Assembly: GCF_900108095.1 (NCBI RefSeq)
Contig: NZ_FNWL01000001.1
Coordinates: forward strand, 868,001 to 932,000
Direction: 5' to 3'
Origin: Natronorubrum sediminis
Lineage (GTDB): Archaea > Halobacteriota > Halobacteria > Halobacteriales > Natrialbaceae
DNA length: 64,000 bases
Position numbers and translations under genes: made by a program. Under the pieces are notes generated by a model that saw only the letters and a program-made list of their open reading frames with translations, was not told where the DNA came from and did not search any database. Shown one piece after another: positions 8,113 to 16,667 of the stretch. Position 1 is the first letter of the stretch. Every line of letters starts with the position of its first letter.

Positions 8113-9270
8113 TTAGCTCCTCGGTGCCTGCCCGTAGATCAGGTTTCGCTGGATTTCGTTCGATCCCTCGTAGATGACTGGAATGCGCACGTCGCGATAG
8201 ACGCGAGCGATTCGGCGCTCGTCGAGTATCGACCGCCCACCGTGAAACTGCATGCCTCGTTCGGCGACGTCGACCGCCATCTCCGTCGCGTTCGTCTTCG
8301 ACAACGCCGCCCAGTATCCCACGTCGTCGCCATTCTCGACCTTCCGGCAGGCACGCCAGGTGAGTGCTCGAGCGCGTTCGAAGGCCATCAACATCTCCGC
8401 GAGGCCGTGTTGGACCGCCTGAAAGTCGCTGATCGACCGGCCGAACTGCTCGCGGTCGTGGACGAACGCCCAAGTTTCCTCGATCGCTGCCGCTCCCAAT
8501 CCCAGGCCGTGTGCCGAGACGACGATACGGCCGTGATTGAAGAATTCGGCGAGCAGCCAGAAGCCCGCACCTTCCGCACCGATTAGGTTTTCCGCGGGGA
8601 TACGACAGTCCTCGAGTTCGATGTGAGCCTGCTTCGAGGCGCGCATCGCCATCTTCTCGGGGATGTGCTCGGCGTCGTACCCGTCGGTATCGGTCGGAAC
8701 GATGAACAGCGAGTGGTTGCCGTAGCGGTTGGTCTCGTCGTCGTCCGTCCGCGCGTAGAGGGTGACCCAGTCCGCTTCGACGCCGTTTCCGATCCAGTAC
8801 TTCTCGCCGTTGAGGACGTACTCCTCGCCGTCTCGTTCCGCGGTGGTCTCCATACCCGTGAGGTCGCTGCCGGTGTCGGGCTCTGAAACCGCGAGCCCCG
8901 AACGCATCTCCCCCTCGGCAACCGGGCGAACGAACTCCTCGCACTGTTCGTCGGTGCCGTGTTCGTACGTGATCTCACAGCCGAAACTCGCCAGTTGGAG
9001 CGTCAACGCGATGCCCGCGTCCGCCCGATAGAACTCCTCCGTCAGTGCGAGCAGTTGGGGGAGGTCGAACCCGCGTCCACCCCATGCTTCCGGAATATCC
9101 TGTGCAACGAGACCCGCCTCCTGGCCCGCCTCGAGGATCTCCTCCGGATACGTTCCCTCCTGAAAGTGCTCCTGTGCGTTGGGTTCGATGTGTTCACGCG
9201 CGAACTCGCGGGCTTCGGCTTTGACGTCGCGTGCGTGCTCCGGGACGACACTGTCCTCGAGTAACTCCAT
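8113..9270 (-). CDS. acyl-CoA dehydrogenase
   Basis: 385 residues, the normal length of the medium/short-chain acyl-CoA dehydrogenase family. It would oxidise an acyl-CoA to the enoyl-CoA, passing electrons to ETF through FAD. Seen: LAVSEPDTGSDLTG near residue 130 (substrate and flavin contacts), YVLNGEKYWIGNG, a QFGRSISDFQAVQHGLAEM segment near 275, and the C-terminal RDVRIPVIYEGSNEIQRNLI holding the catalytic-base Glu (YEG) near 367. Chain-length specificity cannot be read from the sequence. It stands alone: no thiolase, enoyl hydratase or etf genes adjoin. Confidence 0.92.
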   Translation of the reverse strand: MELLEDSVVPEHARDVKAEAREFAREHIEPNAQEHFQEGTYPEEILEAGQEAGLVAQDIPEAWGGRGFDLPQLLALTEEFYRADAGIALTLQLASFGCEITYEHGTDEQCEEFVRPVAEGEMRSGLAVSEPDTGSDLTGMETTAERDGEEYVLNGEKYWIGNGVEADWVTLYARTDDDETNRYGNHSLFIVPTDTDGYDAEHIPEKMAMRASKQAHIELEDCRIPAENLIGAEGAGFWLLAEFFNHGRIVVSAHGLGLGAAAIEETWAFVHDREQFGRSISDFQAVQHGLAEMLMAFERARALTWRACRKVENGDDVGYWAALSKTNATEMAVDVAERGMQFHGGRSILDERRIARVYRDVRIPVIYEGSNEIQRNLIYGQAPRS

Positions 9271-9376
9271 GCATCACTACACGATAGTGTGTCAGAAATA
9301 GTCACACCACAACAGTGCAAGTCCGAACGGAAGTACGAGGTTGTCCTCGGCCTCGAGCGGCCGAGAGGTCACCCGC

Positions 9377-9751
9377 TCACCCGGCGAATCCGGAGAGCAG
9401 TCGCTCGTCGTCGCCGTTTTCGTCACCGATACTGGGCGCGCTGACGAGGACGAACGCGCTCTCTTCGTCGCCGTTTCGAATCTGACGCGTCGATTCCGGC
9501 GGAAGCCAGAGTGCATCGCCGGTCTCCATCTCGACCGGTTCGTCGTCGACGACGACGGTCGCAGCGCCCTCGATCAGGACGTACACCTCCTCGTGCTCGT
9601 TGTCGGTGTGGTCGTGTGGTTTGCTGTTCCAGCCCGGATCACACCGTGCGACCGTCACGCCGACCTGCTCGGTCTCGAGCGGATCGCTCAGGAAGTGCAT
9701 CGCACTCGAGACCTGATCGACATCCTCGTAGTTCACTTTCCGATAGGTCAT
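9377..9751 (-). CDS. cupin-domain protein
   Basis: 124 residues forming a single small beta-barrel. Cupin motif 1 is clear around residues 44-63 (PHDHTDNEHEEVYVLIEGAATVVVDDE, with His and Glu metal ligands) and motif 2 near 74-95 (ETGDALWLPPESTRQIRNGDEESAFVLVSAP), in which the usual His is not obvious (PPESTR). The N-terminus MTYRKVNYEDVDQVSSAMHFL is common in haloarchaeal cupins. Likely a metal-binding or sugar/acid-binding protein; no reaction can be named. Monocistronic, between the acyl-CoA dehydrogenase and nikR. Confidence 0.82.
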   Translation of the reverse strand: MTYRKVNYEDVDQVSSAMHFLSDPLETEQVGVTVARCDPGWNSKPHDHTDNEHEEVYVLIEGAATVVVDDEPVEMETGDALWLPPESTRQIRNGDEESAFVLVSAPSIGDENGDDERLLSGFAG

Positions 9752-9900
9752 GTGTACACATTGGGCGGGACCCCAGTAAAACTACGCGTTCCGGGACGAT
9801 TCGCGAGAACGTCTCACCCCCATCAGTTTCACCGCTCGGCGCGACATCGTAATGATGGGGTAGTAACGCAGAACGCCGAGAGTACTCGAACCGCTGACCG

Positions 9901-10329
9901 TCACCCGTCCTGAGAAATCGGATCGAAACTGTCGACCGGGATTACCGAATAGTCGACCGTCAACGCGTCCTTCGTCGCTCGAATTTTCCCGACGAACGTC
10001 GAGATATCCTCGAGTTCGCCCTCGAGGACGAACAGTTCCATGCAGTAGTGGTCGCCGACGTGGCTGTGGAAGTTCGAGGCGACGAGATCCTCGTGTTCGT
10101 GTCGAAGGTGCATCATCCGCTCTTCGACGCTCGTGGTTTCGTAATCGAAGAGCACGGTGACGATTCCCATCAGTTCGCGTTCCTCGAGACGGGTGTCCTC
10201 GAACTCGCCGAGGAGGTTTCGAGACGCCTCTCTGACGACTTCGCTGCGGCCGGTGTAGCCGTGGTCATCTGCAAACTGATCGAGTCGCTCGAGAAGTTCG
10301 TCCGGCATCGAGACGCTGACGACTGCCAT
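9901..10329 (-). CDS. nikR: NikR-type nickel-responsive CopG/RHH transcriptional regulator
   Basis: 142 residues from the ATG at 10329 ([19 protein letters not shown]); the frame extends 13 codons upstream but the ribbon-helix-helix begins at this Met. Residues 1-45 form the RHH DNA-binding domain ([17 protein letters not shown]). Residues ~60-135 form an ACT-like ligand domain. All four square-planar nickel ligands of the NikR family align: a His in MHLRHEH, then HSH eleven residues later, then Cys in [11 protein letters not shown] eight residues after the first His of HSH. The upstream region is A+T-rich (TAAGGATTATTATTCTAAGG on the minus strand) and could hold an operator. No nickel transporter or nickel enzyme gene is in the window. 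Confidence 0.88.
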   Translation of the reverse strand: MAVVSVSMPDELLERLDQFADDHGYTGRSEVVREASRNLLGEFEDTRLEERELMGIVTVLFDYETTSVEERMMHLRHEHEDLVASNFHSHVGDHYCMELFVLEGELEDISTFVGKIRATKDALTVDYSVIPVDSFDPISQDG

Positions 10330-10448
10330 GTAATAACTCAGCCGCCTTAGAATAATAATCCTTATCATCTCGAGGGCGCGCCTGACGACGGCGAGCCCTG
10401 CGGTTTGAAGAACGAAATCCGGCGAAACGGCCGATGAAGAGGCGAGTA

Positions 10449-11834
10449 CTATTCGATCTCGTCGACCAACTCGTCCGCAACCCCCGTATAGCCCGTCGGC
10501 GTCAGCGCGTGGAGTTCCTTGCGAACGTCTTCGTCGACCGCGAGTTCGTCGAACATGTCACGGAAGTCCTCGAGCGTAACGTCCTTTCCGCGCGTGACGG
10601 CTTTGACCTTCTCGTAGGCGTCTTCTTGGCCTTCCCGGCGGAGGATCGTCTGGACGGCCTCGCCGATGATTTCGGGCGTCGACTCGAGGTCGTCGCGCAT
10701 GACGGCTTCGGTCGGGACGACCTTCTCGAGACCGGATTCGGTTTTGCGGTAGCCGATCAAACAGTGAGCGAAGGCCGCGCCGATATTTCGCTTGACCGTC
10801 GAATCGGAGAGATCCCGCTGGAGTCTCGAGGTCGTGATGTAGTCGGCGAGGAAGGTGAGATCCGAGTTCGCCTTCGAGAGGTTGCCCTCGCTGTTCTCGA
10901 AGTCGATCGGGTTAACCTTGTGGGGCATCGTCGAGGAGCCCGTTTCACCCTCGACGGCCTCCTGTCCGAGGTAGCGATCCGAGACGTAGAGCCACATATC
11001 CAGATCGAGATCGAGGAGCACGTCGTTCGCCCCGCGGAAGGCGTCGAAAACGGCCGCGAGGTCGTCACAGGGGTTGACCTGCGTCGTGAGCGATTCGAAC
11101 TCGAGTCCGAGATCCGTCACGAACTCTTCGGCGAATGCCGGCCAGTCGACGTCCGGGTACGCGGCGTGGTGGGCAGCGTACGTCCCCGACGCACCGCCGA
11201 GTTTCCCGCGGAGTTCGTCCGTCGCCTGCCGAATACGACCCGTCGTGCGACCCAATCGGGCGGCGTAGACGGCCATCTCCTTGCCGAAGGTCGTCGGCGT
11301 CGCGGGCTGACCGTGAGTTCGTGCGAGCATCGGGAGGTCGCGGTAGTTCTGTGCCATCTCAGCGAGCCAATCTCGAACGTCGTACAGCGCCGGGAGGAGT
11401 ACTTCGTCGACTGCATCGCGGACGAGCAGTCGATGTGCCAAGTTGTTCACGTCCTCGCTGGTCAACCCGAAGTGGATCCACGCCGAGGCGTCGCTGTCCT
11501 CGGCCAGCCGATGGCGGATGAAGTACTCGACGGCTTTGACGTCGTGATTGGTCGCCTCGAACTCGGCGTAGCCCTCCGTCTCGAGCGTCTTGATCAATCG
11601 TGCGTCTTCCTCCGCGAAGTGTTCGTACAGGCCTCGAAGCTGGTCGCGTTCGTCGGCGTCGATCTCGAGTGGCGTCGCCGCTACGTCGGCGAGTGCGAAC
11701 AGGTACTCGACTTCGACGCGGACGCGTGCACGCATGAGCGCGGCCTCGCTGACGTACGGCGACAGTGGCGCAGTCCGGCTGCCGTAGCGGCCGTCGAGTG
11801 GCGAAACGGCGTACAGGGCGTCGGTTTCGGTCAT
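10449..11834 (-). CDS. purB: adenylosuccinate lyase
   Basis: 461 residues from the ATG at 11834 ([20 protein letters not shown], the standard PurB start); the longer open frame upstream overlaps purNH and is not coding. Catalyses two fumarate-releasing steps, SAICAR to AICAR and adenylosuccinate to AMP. Seen: the fumarase/ASL signature [16 protein letters not shown] near residue 300, [17 protein letters not shown] near 170, and [17 protein letters not shown] near 115. It is divergently transcribed from purNH across a 177-bp spacer, which probably holds both promoters. Confidence 0.96.
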   Translation of the reverse strand: MTETDALYAVSPLDGRYGSRTAPLSPYVSEAALMRARVRVEVEYLFALADVAATPLEIDADERDQLRGLYEHFAEEDARLIKTLETEGYAEFEATNHDVKAVEYFIRHRLAEDSDASAWIHFGLTSEDVNNLAHRLLVRDAVDEVLLPALYDVRDWLAEMAQNYRDLPMLARTHGQPATPTTFGKEMAVYAARLGRTTGRIRQATDELRGKLGGASGTYAAHHAAYPDVDWPAFAEEFVTDLGLEFESLTTQVNPCDDLAAVFDAFRGANDVLLDLDLDMWLYVSDRYLGQEAVEGETGSSTMPHKVNPIDFENSEGNLSKANSDLTFLADYITTSRLQRDLSDSTVKRNIGAAFAHCLIGYRKTESGLEKVVPTEAVMRDDLESTPEIIGEAVQTILRREGQEDAYEKVKAVTRGKDVTLEDFRDMFDELAVDEDVRKELHALTPTGYTGVADELVDEIE

Positions 11835-12011
11835 GCTGGAATGCTTTTCCCAGACAGTGCAAAAGGGTGTCGAAGTCGACCCCGGACAGGGCCACGAGCG
11901 TGCATATCTCGAGCATTGTCGTCGGAAATACTGCCGTAGAAATGCATATTCGTGTATACTCCAGTCAACGAGACCGCAACCACTTTGCCCCTCGCGGGCG
12001 GGCATCAGCAT

Positions 12012-13649
12012 ATGACGCGAATCGCCGGGATGGCCGGCAACCGAGGGCGCAACCTGTTGAACATCGCCGACCGACGACCGGGAGGAGCCGACCTCGCCGT
12101 CGTCCTCACGAACAATGACGACGCGCCGGTGCTCGAGGCCGCCGCCGAGCGCGATATTCCGACCGAAGTCGTCCCGGTCGAGGACGGGATGGATCGAGCG
12201 ACCCACGAAGAGGCCGTCCTCGAGGCCCTCTCGGGGTACGACTTCGACCTCGTCTGTCTCGACGGCTACATGCGGATCCTCTCGGAGACGTTCCTTTCGG
12301 AGGCTCCAACGACGCTGAACGTTCACCCCTCCTTGCTGCCCGCGTTCCCCGGCATGGACGCCTGGGGCGACGCACTCGAGGCGAACGTCTCCGTGACGGG
12401 TTGTACGGTCCACGTCGTCACCGACGCAACGGACGCAGCTGGGGAAATTCTCGAGAGCGAGGTCGACGCCGGCCCGATCGTCACGCAGGAGCCGATTCCG
12501 GTCTACGAGGGTGACGACGAGGAGAGTCTGAAGGAGCGGGTCCTCTACGAAGGCGAGTTCCGCGCGTACCCGCGGGCGGTGAAGTGGTTCGCCGAGGGCG
12601 CTGTAGATGTTCATACGGCCACAGGAGAGGTCACCGTCGACGCCGACGTAGCGAGCACGGACGCAGACGACCACGACGGCCTCCCAGCCCGACGCCTCGT
12701 CTCCGACGACCGAGCGGATACGCTCCGATACGGCGAAAACCCACATCAGGACGCCGCGGTCTACGCAGACTACACCACCGACGAGGCCAGCGTCGTCCAC
12801 GCCGATCAGTTGAACGAGGGCGCAAAGGCGCTCAGTTACAACAACTACAACGACGCTGACGGCGCACTGAACCTGATCAAAGAGTTCGACGAGCCCGCAG
12901 CGGCAGTCATCAAACACACCAACCCCGCAGGCTGTGCTACGGCGGACAACCTGGCCGAGGCCTACGAGAAGGCCCTCTCGACGGATCCGATGAGCGCCTT
13001 CGGCGGCATCGTCGCGCTCAATCGGGAGTGTGACGCCAAAACTGCCGAATTGGTCATCGACTCCTTTAAAGAGGTCGTCGTCGCACCCGGGTACACCGAC
13101 GACGCCCTCGAGGTGCTCTTCGAGAAAGACAATCTCCGAGTACTCGATGTTGGCGAGTTAGGTGAGCGCACGGAACGCTTTACCGAGAAGCCCCTCGTCG
13201 GCGGCCGACTCGTTCAGGAACGCGACCTGCAGTCAATTTCGGTCGACGACCTCGAGGTCGTCACCGAGCGCGAGCCAAGCGACGAGGAACTCGAGTCGAT
13301 GGTCTTCGCCTGGCAGACGCTCAAACACGTGAAATCGAACGGCATCCTCTTCGCAGACGGAACGGAGACGGTCGGCGTCGGGATGGGACAAGTCTCTCGA
13401 GTCGACGCGGTTCGCCTCGCGGCGATGAAAGCGGACGAACACGCCGAAGGCAAGGACGCCGAGGGTGCGGTCATGGCCTCGGATGCGTTCTTCCCGTTCC
13501 CGGACGGGATCGAAGAGGCTGCGAAGGCTGGTATCGAGGCCGTCGTCCAGCCCGGCGGGTCGGTCAACGACGACGACGTGATCGAGGCGGCAGACGAACA
13601 CGATATTGCGATGGCGTTTACGGGCCAGCGGTCGTTCCGTCACGATTAA
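12012..13649 (+). CDS. purNH: PurN-PurH fusion: GAR formyltransferase plus AICAR formyltransferase (no IMP cyclohydrolase domain)
   Basis: 545 residues from ATG 12012. Residues ~1-190 are a PurN-like formyltransferase: LNVHPSLLPAFPGMDAWGDAL (the catalytic Asn/His pair) and VDAGPIVTQEPIPV (catalytic Asp). Residues ~230-545 are the AICAR transformylase half of PurH: LRYGENPHQ, KALSYNNYNDADGA, IKHTNPAGCA (catalytic Lys-His), SAFGGIVALNRE and the terminal MAFTGQRSFRH. The bacterial PurH IMP cyclohydrolase (MGS-like) domain is absent; in archaea that step is normally done by PurO, which is not in this window. The linker (~190-230) is acidic. It would carry out two formyl transfers in purine synthesis. 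Divergent from purB and followed by a terminator hairpin. Confidence 0.93.
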   Translation: MTRIAGMAGNRGRNLLNIADRRPGGADLAVVLTNNDDAPVLEAAAERDIPTEVVPVEDGMDRATHEEAVLEALSGYDFDLVCLDGYMRILSETFLSEAPTTLNVHPSLLPAFPGMDAWGDALEANVSVTGCTVHVVTDATDAAGEILESEVDAGPIVTQEPIPVYEGDDEESLKERVLYEGEFRAYPRAVKWFAEGAVDVHTATGEVTVDADVASTDADDHDGLPARRLVSDDRADTLRYGENPHQDAAVYADYTTDEASVVHADQLNEGAKALSYNNYNDADGALNLIKEFDEPAAAVIKHTNPAGCATADNLAEAYEKALSTDPMSAFGGIVALNRECDAKTAELVIDSFKEVVVAPGYTDDALEVLFEKDNLRVLDVGELGERTERFTEKPLVGGRLVQERDLQSISVDDLEVVTEREPSDEELESMVFAWQTLKHVKSNGILFADGTETVGVGMGQVSRVDAVRLAAMKADEHAEGKDAEGAVMASDAFFPFPDGIEEAAKAGIEAVVQPGGSVNDDDVIEAADEHDIAMAFTGQRSFRHD

Positions 13650-13650
13650 C

Positions 13651-13681
13651 AGCTGCGAACGAAGTGAGTGAGCAGCTTTTT
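13651..13681 (+). terminator. intrinsic-type terminator after purNH
   Basis: Two bases after the purNH stop, AGCTGC (13651-13656) and GCAGCT (13672-13677) form a perfect 6-bp stem, immediately followed by a run of T (13677-13681). The loop contains the haloarchaeal-style GAACGAAGTGAGT filler. Hairpin plus oligo-T fits termination of the plus-strand transcript. Confidence 0.6.
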
Positions 13682-13713
13682 GGACTCTTCGCGAACGGAG
13701 TAAGCGAAGGTCA

Positions 13714-13745
13714 GCGAGAGCGATGCTCTCGCCAAACAGATTTTT
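13714..13745 (+). terminator. second hairpin plus T-run downstream of purNH
   Basis: GCGAGAGC (13714-13721) and GCTCTCGC (13725-13732) are a perfect 8-bp stem with a 3-base loop, followed eight bases later by five T (13741-13745). It may be a backup terminator or part of the repetitive GCGAACGGAGTAAGCGAAGG-type filler common between haloarchaeal genes. Confidence 0.45.
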
Positions 13746-13791
13746 GCGCGAGGGTGAGCGAAGCGAATCCGAGCGGAAAAAGGTGGATGCC

Positions 13792-13823
13792 GCGTTTACG
13801 GGCCAGCGGTCGTTCCGTCACGA
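13792..13823 (+). repeat. 32-bp exact copy of the purNH 3' end
   Basis: Bases 13792-13823 are identical to 13614-13645 inside purNH (codons for AFTGQRSFRH). The copy lies 178 bp downstream, outside any gene, and is followed by TGA where the gene has TAA, so the duplicated fragment even keeps a stop in register. This suggests a duplication or recombination scar that included the gene end and its terminator region. Confidence 0.9.
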
Positions 13824-14013
13824 CTGAACTTCCACGAGCGAACGGGCGAGCGAGCGGGTTTTTTGGTCGATCTGTTTCGAAGAGTGTGACCGAACGCAAG
13901 CAGAAACGGCCGATCCCACGTTGGTGTTTGCGGATAGCAGTCCGTTAGCGACCACTGGGCGTTCTCTCCAATCACCGAACCAGTCCGGCCGCGCCGCTCG
14001 GTCCCGCAACGAA

Positions 14014-14178
14014 CTACTCGTCGGCCGCGGCGAACGCGTCCCCGAACGACTCGGGGAGGTGCCGTTCCTCCCACGCTCGCCGTCCCGCCGCGTCGAGTCG
14101 GGCTGGCCAGACGAGCAACAGAACGAGTCCCGCTGATTCAGATCCAGAATCTAAGCTGTACAGCCGGGAAGAGGCCAT
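14014..14178 (-). pseudogene. possible C-terminal gene remnant (54-codon ORF)
   Basis: Minus-strand frame MASSRLYSLDS...AGLVLLLVWPARLDAAGRRAWEERHLPESFGDAFAAADE. The second half has strongly coding-like codon use for this genome (GAC, GCG, CTC, GAG) and a plausible membrane segment followed by a charged tail, whereas the first ~15 codons do not. That pattern fits the 3' end of a lost membrane-protein gene joined to unrelated DNA. It lies in the rearranged region that also carries the purNH 3'-end copy and faces the lipoprotein promoter. It could also be a chance ORF. Confidence 0.3.
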
Positions 14179-14190
14179 ATAAATTATATA
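14177..14190 (+). promoter_or_regulatory. TATA box of the lipoprotein gene at 14214
   Basis: ATATAAATTATATA at 14177-14190 stands 24-37 bases upstream of the ATG at 14214. The spacing fits an archaeal TATA element giving a leaderless or nearly leaderless transcript. The surrounding 60 bases are the most A+T-rich in this part of the window. Confidence 0.65.
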
Positions 14191-14213
14191 GATTTGGGAG
14201 AATGTCAAAATAG

Positions 14214-15317
14214 ATGCAACGAAGAACGGTACTCGGAACGTCCGTCGCCGTCCTAGCGGCGCTGGCCGGTTGTAGCGAAACGAGCGAAGAGTCGGAGAAC
14301 GGGACCGATGACACCGACGACGGTGACGGGGATGAACTGACGATCGAGACATTCGATTATCCGGAAGGGGTAGACGAGGACGGGTTCGACAGTAATCTAG
14401 CGAGCGTACAGCAAGACTATCTTTCGGAAGCCGAATCAGTGACGGTGACTCGAGAGTCGACGTTCGAAATGGGCGATCACGAGTCGGATCCCTCGGTAGA
14501 GACTGCCGAAATAGAGGGAGACCAAGCGCTACTGTCGACTGAGCAGGGAGGGACAGCCCAGGAAATGTGGATCGATTCGATGAGCGAGGAGAATCCCGTT
14601 CTCCTCCGCAGTGACGACGGGTCGAACGTTCGGTATCTGGTGAGCGAGCACCTACACGAGATCGCCGACGACGCAGATGGAATCGCCATGCTCGACGCGA
14701 TGGTGAACGCCGCATCGTTCGATGCGACCGAACTCGATGACAGCGACGATACGCCGGGCGTGGTGTTCGAGTCGGCTGAACTGACCGACGAGGAGTCGCT
14801 TCGAGACCTCGAATACTTCGACGAGTACGACGCGTTCGATGCAAGCGCCACGGTATCGACGGACGGCCTCGTCGAGTACGAGTACGAACTGGAAGGGGCG
14901 ACCGGTGATCAAATGGCAGTGTCAACCGAGGCGATAACGGTCGAGAACCTCGGTGAGACCGATCTCGGGGAGCCGGAGTGGCTCGACGAAGGACTCGAGG
15001 ATGCAGTCGAAATGACGATCGAGCTGACGGATGACGAGTCGGCGGTCGCACTGACGATGGAAGCGGGTGAAACGATTCCGGAGGGTTCGTTCGTTCACCT
15101 CCATACCGATCGATCCCTCGACGGTATCCTCGATCAGACCGTGTCCGAGGGAGAGACGCTCTACCTCTACAGCGATGGCGAAGAACTTCGCACGGCGGTC
15201 GACGAGGAACCCGAGACAGATTCGACGTTCGACAGCCAACACTTCTTCGTCGACGTTCGCCTCGAGACCGGTGCGCCCGCCTACGAGGGCGAATACATGC
15301 CGTTCGACGCACCCTAA
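14214..15317 (+). CDS. Tat-exported lipoprotein of unknown function
   Basis: 367 residues. The N-terminus MQRRTVLGTSVAVLAALAGC is a twin-arginine-like signal with a lipobox (LAGC, Cys 20), so the protein should be exported folded and anchored by lipid outside the cell. A Glu/Asp/Thr-rich linker (~21-45) follows, then an acidic globular region without a family I can name. Around residues 70-260 there are beta-rich segments resembling an LppX/LolA-like fold (ESVTVTRESTFEMGDH..., EMWIDSM, VRYLVSEH), which is only a guess. The C-terminal ~90 residues (TIELTDDESAVALTMEAGETIPEGSFVHLHTD) look like an immunoglobulin-like beta domain. Monocistronic with its own TATA box. Confidence 0.85.
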   Translation: MQRRTVLGTSVAVLAALAGCSETSEESENGTDDTDDGDGDELTIETFDYPEGVDEDGFDSNLASVQQDYLSEAESVTVTRESTFEMGDHESDPSVETAEIEGDQALLSTEQGGTAQEMWIDSMSEENPVLLRSDDGSNVRYLVSEHLHEIADDADGIAMLDAMVNAASFDATELDDSDDTPGVVFESAELTDEESLRDLEYFDEYDAFDASATVSTDGLVEYEYELEGATGDQMAVSTEAITVENLGETDLGEPEWLDEGLEDAVEMTIELTDDESAVALTMEAGETIPEGSFVHLHTDRSLDGILDQTVSEGETLYLYSDGEELRTAVDEEPETDSTFDSQHFFVDVRLETGAPAYEGEYMPFDAP

Positions 15318-15488
15318 AATCGAGTCGCCGATTCCTCGGCTTCTCGGTCGAGTGCGAAACGAGGAGCACAGTTCTTCGGGCGAAGCGCTCCGTGAGAGTG
15401 GCGATCTGTGCGTAGACTGGACTAACCCAGGTCAGGGAAACGGATTGCCAGAAAACGAAGTACAAATTTCGAAATCCGCAGGTCGGCG

Positions 15489-16565
15489 TCAGTCGTCGGC
15501 GGGAACGGCAGTCGTCGCTCGAGCGTCGGCCATCGCGAGGACGTCGTCGAAGAAGTCGAGGGTGTCCTCTGGGCCGGGGTTGGCTTCGGGGTGGTACTGA
15601 CGCGTGATGATGTCGTAGTCGACGCCGTCGAGGCCTTCCGGCGTGTCATCGTTGACGTTGATCTGGGTGACCTCGAGGTGGTCACCGGGTTCGGCGACGG
15701 TGTAGCCGTGGTTCTGGGTCGTCATGACGACCTGCCCGGACTCTAAGTCGAGGACGGGTTGGTTGACGCCGCGGTGACCGAAGGTCATCTTTTCAGTGGC
15801 GCCGCCGAGGGCTTCGGCGACGATCTGCTGGCCGAGGCAGATGCCGGCGACGGGCGTCTCTTCGGCGAAGTTCTGGACGAGGTCGATCGCGTTCTCGTAG
15901 TTCGCCGGATCGCCGGGGCCGTTCGAGATGAAGAGCACGTCCGGCTCGAGCGCGTCGACATCGTGGGCGCTCGCGTCGTGTGGGAGGACGTGAACCGTCG
16001 CGTTGCGAGCGAGCAGCGAGTCGACGATCGATCCCTTCGCACCGCAGTCGACCAGTGCGACGGTCTCGCCGTCGTTGTCCGCTCCGTAGGTCGTCTGTTC
16101 GTCGACGCTGACCTGTTCGCCGATCTCCGTGTGCTCGCTCATGGCCTTACAGGCCTCGAGTTCGGCGAGTGCATCTTCTTCGGTGACGTCCTCGCCGACG
16201 GCGATTCCGCACTTCATCGCGCCGCTGTCGCGGATGTCGGTGACGACGTCTCGGGTGTCGAGACGGTCGACTGCCGGAACGCCCTCGCTCGCGAGCCAGT
16301 CGGCGACGTCCTCGGTGAGTTCCTTCGCGAGGACGGCTCGTGGGTGGACGCGGTCGGACTCGAATCGTTCCTCTCGGACGCCGTAGTTCCCGATCAGTGG
16401 GTACGAGAAGGTCAGGATCTGCTCCTCGTAGGATGGATCGGTGAGACTTTCTTCGTATCCGGTGTACGCCGTCGTGAAAACGAGTTCGCCACGAGCCGTT
16501 CCCGGAGCACGACCACGCGCCTCGAGTACGTGGCCACCCTCCAGTGCAACGTAGGCAGCTGTCAT
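15489..16565 (-). CDS. carA: carbamoyl-phosphate synthase small (glutaminase) subunit
   Basis: 358 residues, full length. Hydrolyses glutamine to give ammonia to the large subunit CarB for carbamoyl phosphate (arginine and pyrimidines). The N-terminal CPSase_sm_chain domain (AYVALEGGHVLEARG, FTTAYTGYEESLTDPSYEEQIL) precedes a class I GATase with the nucleophile Cys ~241 in PVAGICLGQQI and the His-Glu pair near 324 in YHPEANPGPEDT. ISNGPGDP is the oxyanion-loop motif. carB is not adjacent. The divergent neighbour is an Lrp/AsnC regulator; a palindrome between them may control both. Confidence 0.96.
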   Translation of the reverse strand: MTAAYVALEGGHVLEARGRAPGTARGELVFTTAYTGYEESLTDPSYEEQILTFSYPLIGNYGVREERFESDRVHPRAVLAKELTEDVADWLASEGVPAVDRLDTRDVVTDIRDSGAMKCGIAVGEDVTEEDALAELEACKAMSEHTEIGEQVSVDEQTTYGADNDGETVALVDCGAKGSIVDSLLARNATVHVLPHDASAHDVDALEPDVLFISNGPGDPANYENAIDLVQNFAEETPVAGICLGQQIVAEALGGATEKMTFGHRGVNQPVLDLESGQVVMTTQNHGYTVAEPGDHLEVTQINVNDDTPEGLDGVDYDIITRQYHPEANPGPEDTLDFFDDVLAMADARATTAVPADD

Positions 16566-16616
16566 TACGATCTACGTATTGGATCGACCATCATAAGTGT
16601 TGTCTTCGAAGCTGAG

Positions 16617-16631
16617 TTACGAAATTCGTAA
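16617..16631. promoter_or_regulatory. 15-bp palindrome between carA and the Lrp gene, likely Lrp operator
   Basis: TTACGAAATTCGTAA has perfect 7-bp arms (TTACGAA/TTCGTAA) around one base. It lies 52 bp upstream of the carA start (16565) and 37 bp upstream of the regulator start (16668). Likely TATA elements flank it on each side: CATAAG-type sequence at 16590-16598 for carA and GGTAAAT at 16634-16640 for the regulator. The placement just upstream of both promoters fits shared or auto-regulation. Confidence 0.6.
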
Positions 16632-16667
16632 TCGGTAAATGGGGGTCGATCGTAGGTTCGCATCTCC

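Noticed and set aside
11835-12917. Upstream extension of the purB frame to 822 residues
   Set aside because: It overlaps purNH antisense and lacks coding bias; PurB normally begins [18 protein letters not shown], at 11834.
14179-15465. Minus-strand Arg/Ser-rich frame opposite the lipoprotein gene
   Set aside because: It is a shadow of the plus-strand gene, which has a Tat-lipobox start and TATA box. Only the end (14014-14178) was kept as a possible remnant.
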